Position numbers and translations under genes: made by a program. The notes beneath the pieces are model-generated. The model ran no database searches. It worked only from the letters and a program-made list of their open reading frames with translations, and was not told the origin of the DNA. A stretch of DNA of 64,000 nt from Vandiemenella viatica (taxonomy: Eukaryota > Arthropoda > Insecta > Orthoptera > Morabidae), in assembly GCA_031002005.1 (NCBI GenBank), contig CM061918.1:63770531-63834530 (forward strand). The letters run 5' to 3'. Below are positions 57,096-64,000 of this stretch, piece after piece; position 1 is the first letter of the stretch; the number at the start of each line of letters is the position of its first letter.

Positions 57096-57639
57096 CTGTA
57101 CAAACAGACAATTCCATTATCAATGTCACAAAACAAAGTTAATCTTTTCTTTTTTCTCTTTAATACATAATAAGCTAATAGATATCCACACAGTTTTCAT
57201 CAAGCATGCCAACAACATTTTTTGTAATTTCTAATGAAGATTATTTCAACAAATGAGATACTAGGACAGCAAATCTCAACCATATAATGAACCAATATTG
57301 TTCCCTACCAATGTTATTACCTACCCATGTAACCAACTATCAAACATAACATTTACACCTACCTAAATTATATTTTAAAGATTATTTTTAAACTATAACT
57401 AAATAATTATTTTAATCATTTCAGTAGTTTTAATTGGATGGTAACATAATTTAATTTTACTGTATTTCATTTGGAGGTCTGGCAGTAGTTTTGAACCCTG
57501 CAAAGTACCCAAGATTGCAAACAAAATATTGGAAGAAAGTTGGAGTACAACAGACTCCGCATATATACTGTGAAATGTTTAATGACATCTGGATAACTCT
57601 GAAATATGTTAAAAATGTGTTATATATGTCTCTTAGTAT
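57096..57639. other. Intronic, no gene recognised
   Basis: AT-rich sequence upstream of the first visible LRR exon. I searched by eye for an upstream exon and found none. Confidence 0.4.
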
Positions 57640-58836
57640 CTTACTTGGTCTATACCACTAACGCAGTCTTCCTTGTCCTAACAGTCAGCCCCAAGGCTCT
57701 TTCCCATGTAATAGACCCCGCTGCAAAATGTGCGACATACACCATGCTTCCACCACTTTCATCAACCCTGTCACAGGGAAAAGCTTCCCTATCATAGGAC
57801 ACACCACCTGTGAAACCGACCATGTTTTTTTTTTATTATTATTATTATTTTTAACTGCTTAACGTCTCCTATAACAACTAGGTCTTAAGAGACGGGAAAG
57901 GATGGGGGGCAAGGAATGGGAAGGAATTCGGCCATGGCCTTTTGAAGGAAGCATCCCGGCATTCACCTGGAGTGATTTGGGGAAACCATGGAAAACCCAA
58001 ATCTGGATGCCCGGACGGGGATTCGAACCGCCGTCCTCCCGAATGCGAGGCCAGAACGCTAGCCGTTACACCACCATGCTCGGTACCAACCATGTAATTT
58101 ACCAGTTAACATTCAACCACTGCTAGGCTTCATATATAGGTTTGACCACAAATCCTTTCTCCATAAGAATGAATGGCCACCGACAGACAGTGTTCACACA
58201 GAACCCAAAGCACCCAGTTGCTGCCCATGCCATAACCCACGACTTGAATAACTTAAACTCTTGTTTCACAGTCCGTGCTATCAGAGTTCTCCCTAATAGC
58301 AGCAGTTTCTCTGAACTCAAAAGGTGGGAACTTGCCTACCAGTACAAACTTGGCACAAGGCAACCACCTGGTCTCAACTTGAGATAGTACCCGGTCATTA
58401 TTATTATTATTATTATTATTACATATGTTTAACCTTTTTTAATCCTCTCTTTCCCACTACTTACATTGAACCACCACTAACCTAAGGTGATGTTAAAAAT
58501 TATTATTTTATTATTATTTTTTAATTTGTATATTAGTTTATATAACTTTTTTATATTTAGTTTTAATTATATTTTGCTCTTCCCACCGACCAGAGATCTG
58601 TTTGGATATTTATCTATGCTCGGGTATTAGCTCTGAATCACTGCCCCTCTACTTTTCTTCTGTTTGAATTTACCCCCACCATTTTCACAACCAGCGGTCT
58701 CCAGCTGCACCCACCTCTCATAATGTTCTCCCATTGACGAAGGGTTTAACCCAAAAATTTCTTTATTACTTGTGTTTGTGTCTTTTCTGTGTGTTCGTAC
58801 CCCACATCCAACATCTATAGGTAAGTGGTGGCTCAT
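57640..58836 (+). pseudogene. GIY-YIG Penelope-like fragment (PLE3) and 3' UTR
   Basis: The first part, 57688-57824, reads QGSFPCNRPRCKMCDIHHAS, TTFINPVTGKSFPI and GHTTCETDH, a cysteine-rich linker. A SINE interrupts it, then 58085-58386 continues VIYQLTFNHC, a stop, ASYIGLTTNPFSIRMNGHR, KHPVAAHAITHDL and SELKRWELAYQYKLGTRQPP, then GLNLR and a stop. VIY...YIG with R...H and E matches a GIY-YIG nuclease of the CNRPRCKTC-type Penelope lineage. No reverse transcriptase is left upstream. The 3' UTR carries (ATT)n near 58395-58420 and a region shared with 45620-45860. It ends in CTATAGGTAAGTGG just before the LTR element. Confidence 0.75.
57825..58084 (-). mobile_element. tRNA-derived SINE inserted in PLE3
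   Basis: On minus the head reads GGTGTAACGGCTAGCG (A-box region) and GGTTCGAATCC (perfect B box, plus 58019-58029). The 3' tail is T/ATT-rich on plus at 57825-57855. Flanks ACCGACCATG (57815-57824) and ACCAACCATG (58085-58094) form a 10-bp duplication with one mismatch. The insertion splits the GIY-YIG coding just before VIY. Confidence 0.9.
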
Positions 58837-58840
58837 GTCA

Positions 58841-60165
58841 TGTAAGCACCTTAGAATTTTGGCAAATTCTAGTTTTGCTTAGGCGGGACTTAGAAATTTC
58901 GAGAAGTCCAGTTTTCAACTTTAACGAATTTCCCTGTAATCTTGCTCACAGTTATAATCCAACATAAAAATCATTTTAAAGTGTAATTATCATACCGGGA
59001 AATGTTTAGTTTAAGAGATATTCCCGTTTGTTCAAGTTGTGAAGCACGCGATCGTAAAAGTAGAAATTCTAAGATTCGCAATATCTTTAAATCCAGTAAA
59101 GCCACAACCGATCTTTTATCACCAGCTGTAGTCAGCACTATCCCCGATATTTTGGCAGTAAAATTAAGTAATTCGGCAAAGTCTAATTAGCGATTTTAAT
59201 TAAGAGAAAATAATAAGCTTTTTTATTAAAAGAAATATCAATTTAAATTTTACATTAGCAGATAGCCCTAATTAAGACGATTCAGACATATATGGGTTTT
59301 CATCAAAAGTTTAAGCATTTGTCCGGTAATTAAGTTTTTGTAAAGTAGATTGTCGCAGATTGTTGTGCACGCGCGTAAAAAGTTCTAGAACACTTAGGGA
59401 TTTTACCCAAATTAGAATGTATCACTACGCGGAGTCTTAAACAGCTAAAACATTAAAATTAATTTCTCAAGAGACTGCCGTCGGACTTCTAGTGGATAAG
59501 TCCAGATACTGTCAAAGTTTAAACATTTTTTAATAGTCGGGATCGTCAAATAAATTTCGTACTCTTTGAGCTACGCGGAGGAAAAAGATGTGATACAGTT
59601 GCTGACGTCACTGGTTCTCGTGGTTTCGATAAAAAGAGCCGGTCTGTTCTTGCCGGGGGTCTGTTCCGGTCTGTCTGTTCCTGCCTGGCGTCTGTTTCGG
59701 TCTGGCTTTCGTCGCGCTGGTTGTAACTCGCCATGCTGGCTAGTTCAACTATGAGGGATCATGTCGTGTTAAATCATAACTTCAATGACTGTTAAGAACT
59801 TTTAAATTTACTAAAGGGGTTTCGGTCGGTTAGTTTTCTCTCCACAATCTGTAACTTTTGGATCGAGTGTTCGATATGCCTGCTCAACTGTAAATGCCAT
59901 TTTGAACTGTTGACTTTGAAGAATAAAACTTTGGATTTTACTAATAGTGAACTTGTGTGCTTCAGTAGTTTGCTTGAACCCTTTTCTCTATTTGGGGGTA
60001 TCAAATATTGTGGCGACCTAGGCATTTAGTTGAGTTATCCTGGCTACATGGTCAAATCAAATCAAAATTATTTAGCAAATGTACTGAGAATTGTGAGTCT
60101 ATCAAGAGTGTAAGTTAAGGCACTTAGGCGATACTTCAACCCCGGTATCGGCCTGGTTCCTTACA
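58841..60165 (+). repeat. 5' LTR, 1325 bp
   Basis: TGTAAGCACC ... GGTTCCTTACA. GACGTCAC near 59604 and GATAAAAAG near 59629 suggest promoter elements, and AATAAA near 59921 a poly-A signal, giving U3-R-U5 order. TGTGGCGACC at about 60010 is an internal primer-site-like block. A 62-codon open frame starts at 59002. Confidence 0.9.
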
Positions 60166-60181
60166 TGGCGACCGTGACAGG
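60166..60181 (+). promoter_or_regulatory. Primer-binding site, tRNA-Arg
   Basis: TGGCGACCGTGACAGG directly abuts the LTR end. It is complementary to the 3' end (with CCA) of an arthropod tRNA-Arg of the UCG type as I know it, the primer class of mdg1/412-like elements. Confidence 0.8.
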
Positions 60182-60868
60182 ACTTGGGTTTTCACCCATT
60201 TTAGGGAGTGCTGTGAATAGTGTTTAAAGGGAAAGTGGTAATTTAAGGCCATAACAAAATCAAAACAATGTTAAAACAAAGATGTTTAGAAAACGAAAGA
60301 CTTTCCTACAAGGAATTGCATAATATTTGTACATAATTATTCAAACACAATAATTTTCTATGTCCATTTTTGTAAAATAACACACATTGTTTTTTTTTCT
60401 TAAAACAAATTTGATGTTTTCTTATGTTTATGGGTAATACCCTTTTCAATGTATTTTTTGTAAGTTGTGCTTATAACCATTTATCTCTCCTATTTTGATA
60501 ATTTGTCTGATATTTTGACAATTTTGTGATTGTTTATACTACACTTAATAATTTTGTGATAATCTGATATTTCACATTTTGTATTTTGGTCATAATTTGT
60601 TTAATATTTAATCATTTTTTCATTCATATTAACTCAGAGAATGAATGAGTTTTTGAACCATTTTGTAATAATTTTGAATGAAGAGGTTAAAGTTTTTGAT
60701 ATTGTTATAAAATATATTTTTGCTTTTGAGAATGAATGGTGGAGAGAAAGAACCGAACCGACATGCGATAGTTAATTTCTTTTGGGGATTTTAAATTTTT
60801 CTTTTCTTTTTATTTTCAAGATGTTCAGTTAGTTTTATTGGGAAAATAACTTCAATCTTCAGGGGGCA
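60182..60868 (+). other. Internal region of the LTR element, non-coding
   Basis: AT-rich, no open frame of note. It ends in AGGGGGCA just before the 3' LTR, a short polypurine-tract-like primer. Confidence 0.7.
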
Positions 60869-62202
60869 TGTAAGCACCTTAGAATTTTGGCAAATTCTAG
60901 TTTTGCTTAGGCGGGACTTAGAAATTTCGAGAAGTCCAGTTTTCAACTTTAACGAATTTCCCTGTAATCTTGCTGACAGTTATAATCCAAAATAAAAATC
61001 ATTTTAAAGTGTAATTATCATACCGGGAAATGTTTAGTTTAAGAGATATTCCCGTTTGTTCAAGTTGTGAAGCACGCGATCGTAAAAGTAGAAATTCTAA
61101 GATTCACAATATCTTTAAATCCAGTAAAGCCACATCCGATCTTTTATCACCAGCTGTAGTCAGCACTATCCCCGATATTTTGGCAGTAAAATTAAGTAAT
61201 TCGGCAAAGTCTAATTAGCGATTTTAATTAAGAGAATATAATAAGCTTTTTTATTAAAAGAAATATCAATTTAAATTTTACATTAGCAGATAGCCCTAAT
61301 TAAGACGATTTCAGACATATATGGGTTTTCATCAAAAGTTTAAGCATTTGTCCGGTAATTAAGTTTTTGTAAAGTAGATTGTCGCAGATTGTTGTGCACG
61401 CGCGTAAAAAGTTCTAGAACACTTAGAGATTTTACCCAAATTAGAATGTATCACTACGCGGAGTCTTAAACAGCTAAAACATTAAAATTAATTACTCTAA
61501 ATTTCTCAAGAGACTGCCGTCGGACTTCTAGTGGATAAGTCCAGATACTGTCAAAGTTTAAACATTTTTTAATAGTCGGGATCGTCAAATAAATTTCGTA
61601 CTCTTTGAGCTACGCGGAGGAAAAAGATGTGATACAGTTGCTGACGTCACTGGTTCTCGTGGTTTCGATAAAAGAGCCGGTCTGTTCTTGCCGGGGGTCT
61701 GTTCCGGTCTGTCTGTTCCTGCCTGGCGTCTGTTTCGGTCTGGCTTTCGTCGCGCTGGTTGTAACTCGCCATGTGGACTAGTTCAACTATGAGGGATCGT
61801 GTCGTGTTAAATCATAACTTCAATGACTGTTAAGAACTTTTAAATTTACTAAAGGGGTTTCGGTCGGTTAGTTTTCTCTCCACAATCTGTAACTTTTGGA
61901 TCGAGTGTTCGATATGCCTGCTCAACTGTAAATGCCATTTTGAACTGTTGACTTTGAAGAATAAAACTTTGGATTTTACTAATAGTGAACTTGTGTGCTT
62001 CAGTAGTTTGCTTGAACCCTTTTCTCTATTTGGGGGTATCAAATATTGTGGCGACCTAGGCATTTAGTTGAGTTATCCTGGCTACATGGTCAAATCAAAT
62101 CAAAATTATTTAGCAAATGTACTGAGAATTGTGAGTCTACAAGAGTGTAAGTTAAGGCACTTAGGCGATACTTCAACCCCGGTATTGGCCTGGTTCCTTA
62201 CA
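60869..62202 (+). repeat. 3' LTR, 1334 bp
   Basis: Same ends and landmarks as the 5' LTR, including the 62-codon open frame at 61030-61218 with two amino-acid changes. It carries a 10-base duplication-like insertion (around TTACTCTAAA) near 61490. Confidence 0.9.
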
Positions 62203-62206
62203 GTCA

Positions 62207-63420
62207 CTATCCTAATTTGATTCATATATATATATCTTGAACTATGGTGATTGCAGGTCAGTAGCTATGGCAGTGTTGGGAGTTATGGTGGCTGGAAGTG
62301 ATAGGCCTAATAGAAGTGTGTATCCCTGCATTTCACTTTGCAGCCACAACTACCTTGCATTGACCACTGGTGTTTGTGTGTGGTAGCAGCCTCAAGTATC
62401 CCATCGTGCACCAAGGTGGTTGTATGTCTGTAGCAAGCTGGTATGGGAGACATAGTGGTTGATGGCCTAGGGCATTTTCATATTTCACAAAAGTGTTCTA
62501 AAAATGTTTGGAATCTTCTAGAATGTACTAGAATGTTCTTGAATGTACTAAAATGTTCTAGAATGTACTAAAATGTTGTAGAATATTCTTCAGAATATTC
62601 TTGAGTATGAAACATTTTTTTAGCTACTAACATGTTGCAACACTTTGCAGGTACAGCGTAGACCATTGGTGTTTTCATGTGGTGGTAGCCTCAAGTCTCC
62701 CATCGTGCACTATGGTGGTGGCATGCCAGCAGCTGTAGGAGTGTGGTTTTTACAGTGCACTATAATGTTCCAGAATATGATACGTTTTTCAACTTTTAAT
62801 AAATATAAGTAATTTTATGCAACATATAGTGTGCGAACTGATTCTGATGGAGCTTTCACTGATGGGTTGCTGATTTGGCAGGGAGTAAAATAGGCTACTT
62901 TTTGTCCTGGAAGTATTTAAGGTTCCATGAATAAACTTAAAAACCTGAAAAATTCTTGGCAAAGATTAAGGAAGTCATGTGGACAAGCTAGTATGTCATT
63001 AAGGCCCAACAAGTTTTTATTCAAGTTTTCTTCCTCCATAAAAACCTCTGCCTGTCATACCTTCTTGATTCTACACCAATATGAAATTCTAACCAAATGC
63101 AGATAATTGTAATGGAAATGTACACAAAGAAGTGCCTCTAGGTCTGATACTCCTCTGCCAACACTCTACTCCTATACCTTGCACATCATCTGCTCCTCTG
63201 ATTACCAAATTCTTATTTCTTACACACATTTCCAGACCCACTCTTCCACCCCAAGCCACTGTGTTATCTATGGATGTTTATCATTACAGTTGGCTGTTAA
63301 CCTCTCATCTATTTATCTGAACCCCAACTCTCTGTCCTATCCAAGGCACATTCACACAGAGACTCTGCTAGTCAGGTCCACTACTCACTAGCATTCTGCT
63401 GGTGTCACTTTTGTACCACA
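62207..63420. repeat. Tandem duplication and short minisatellite
   Basis: 62345-62470 and 62650-62745 share GACCACTGGTGTTT/GACCATTGGTGTTTT, GTAGCAGCCTCAAG/GTAGCCTCAAG and CCCATCGTGCAC. Between them, 62490-62620 repeats a roughly 20-base TGTTCTAGAATGTACTAAAA unit. No gene was recognised up to the mariner. Confidence 0.6.
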
Positions 63421-63426
63421 GATAAT

Positions 63427-64000
63427 GCGAGGGCAGTCCGATAAGTACTTAGCCTTAAAAAAAAAAAAAATATTTGGAAAGGTGGCAATTAATTTCTCAA
63501 CATAGTCTCCCTTTTATCTCAATACACTTGACCCAGCGATGTTCCAACTTCTTTAACCAATCTGAATACGTTTTCTGGAGATCTGAAAAGTAGGCCTTCG
63601 TGGCGGCGATAACCTTTTCATTCGACTCAAATTTCTGCCCAGCAAGTGTCTTTTTCAAGTTTGGAAACAAAAAGAAGTCGCACAGGGCCAAATCTGAAGA
63701 ATATGGTGGATGGAGCAGCAGTTCTTAGCCCAATTTAACCAATTTGGGCGTGGCGATGGCGGAGGTGAGCCAGTGCATTGGCATGGTGGAAGAGCACTTT
63801 TTTCTTCACCAAATGGGGCCGTTTTTTTCTGTAATCCGGCGTTGAATCAGCCCAATAATTCGGCATAGTAAAGCCATGTGATCATTTTGCCCTTCTTCAG
63901 GTAGTCGGTGTAGATCACACCTTGTGAATCCCAGAAAATGGTGTCCATCACCTTTCTGGCCGATGGGATAGTCTTCGCCTTTTTTGGAGCCCGTTCACCG
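63427..64000 (-). pseudogene. Mariner transposase remnant, truncated by window end
   Basis: The terminal repeat CGAGGGCAGTCCGATAAGTA at about 63428 marks the 3' end. Minus-strand text reads GERAPKKAKTIPSARKVMDT, IFWDSQGVIYTDYLKKGK (first catalytic Asp), then a frameshifted KTAPFGEEKSALP-type region where the second catalytic motif is lost, and CDFFLFPNLKKTLAGQKFES (the DFFLFP block), YFSDL and KLEHRWVKCIEIKG. This is a mariner family transposase with a stop and frameshifts. The N-terminus would lie beyond 64000. Confidence 0.85.

Larger units (their letters stand above)
58841..62202 (+). mobile_element. Non-autonomous LTR retrotransposon, TSD GTCA
   Basis: Two LTRs (58841-60165 and 60869-62202) are flanked by GTCA at 58837-58840 and 62203-62206. 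A primer-binding site immediately follows the 5' LTR. The internal region is only 703 bases, with no gag, protease, RT or integrase coding. A 4-bp duplication and a tRNA-Arg primer fit Gypsy-type (mdg1/412-like) elements. The LTRs differ by about a dozen substitutions and a few short indels by eye, the largest a 10-base block near 61490, so insertion is recent relative to the rest of the window. It needs proteins supplied in trans. Confidence 0.92.

Noticed and set aside
28408..58029. tRNA-like B boxes as possible tRNA genes (28.4, 30.2, 58.0, 8.6 kb)
   Set aside because: Each is followed by a shared non-tRNA body and, at 58 kb, a tail and target duplication. They are SINEs.

Overview
This is a transposon-rich, AT-rich eukaryotic window with no bacterial features. 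Spliced LRR exons with GT/AG borders, tRNA-derived SINEs, Penelope-like elements, Tc1/mariner, Tigger and hAT elements, satellites and long homopolymer runs all point to an arthropod. A large-genome insect (for example a polyneopteran) is my inference; nothing in the sequence fixes the species.

The only host gene I can support is a minus-strand leucine-rich-repeat gene, possibly F-box/LRR type. Five exons are seen at 56785-57095, 49302-49484, 48870-49044, 39767-39994 and 27644-27869. The phases of exons 1-2-3 and 4-5 agree. Exons 3 and 4 do not, so at least one exon between 40 and 48.9 kb is unseen, and the 5' end of the gene is not recognised. Its introns (about 0.26 to 12 kb) are filled with transposons.

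Layout. 0-5.8 kb: a dispersed array repeat, LINE 3' ends and a roughly 165-bp satellite with a LINE inserted in it. 5.8-11.9 kb: a decayed Penelope-like element (PLE1) whose upstream repeat is split by a 3-kb insertion. 12.8-17.6 kb: a minisatellite, another array-repeat copy, then a LINE reverse transcriptase split by a 2.45-kb solo LTR. 18.6-21.8 kb: hAT-like and other transposon pseudogenes. 22.2-26.4 kb: an inverted-repeat element, array-repeat copies and a poly-T run. 26.5-36 kb: LINE pieces, SINEs, a Tigger fragment, two solo LTRs and the last LRR exon. 38-46.4 kb: an RTE-like LINE, an LRR exon, PLE2 with a 13-bp target duplication, and a small hAT element. 47.7-56.3 kb: a Tc1-like pseudogene, two LRR exons, a 1.1-kb palindrome built from Penelope 3' ends, a mariner-like element, a solo LTR, a hAT MITE and a LINE. 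56.8-64 kb: an LRR exon, PLE3 disrupted by a SINE, a short two-LTR retrotransposon with a tRNA-Arg primer site, and a mariner truncated by the window end.

The most interesting points are these. Several nested insertions have target duplications I can read directly, one of them restoring a LINE reading frame. LTRs of very different length share termini and an internal TGGCGAC motif. Hammerhead-ribozyme-like cores recur in Penelope repeats. The palindrome is made from two Penelope 3' ends. No element here looks intact or able to encode its own transposition.
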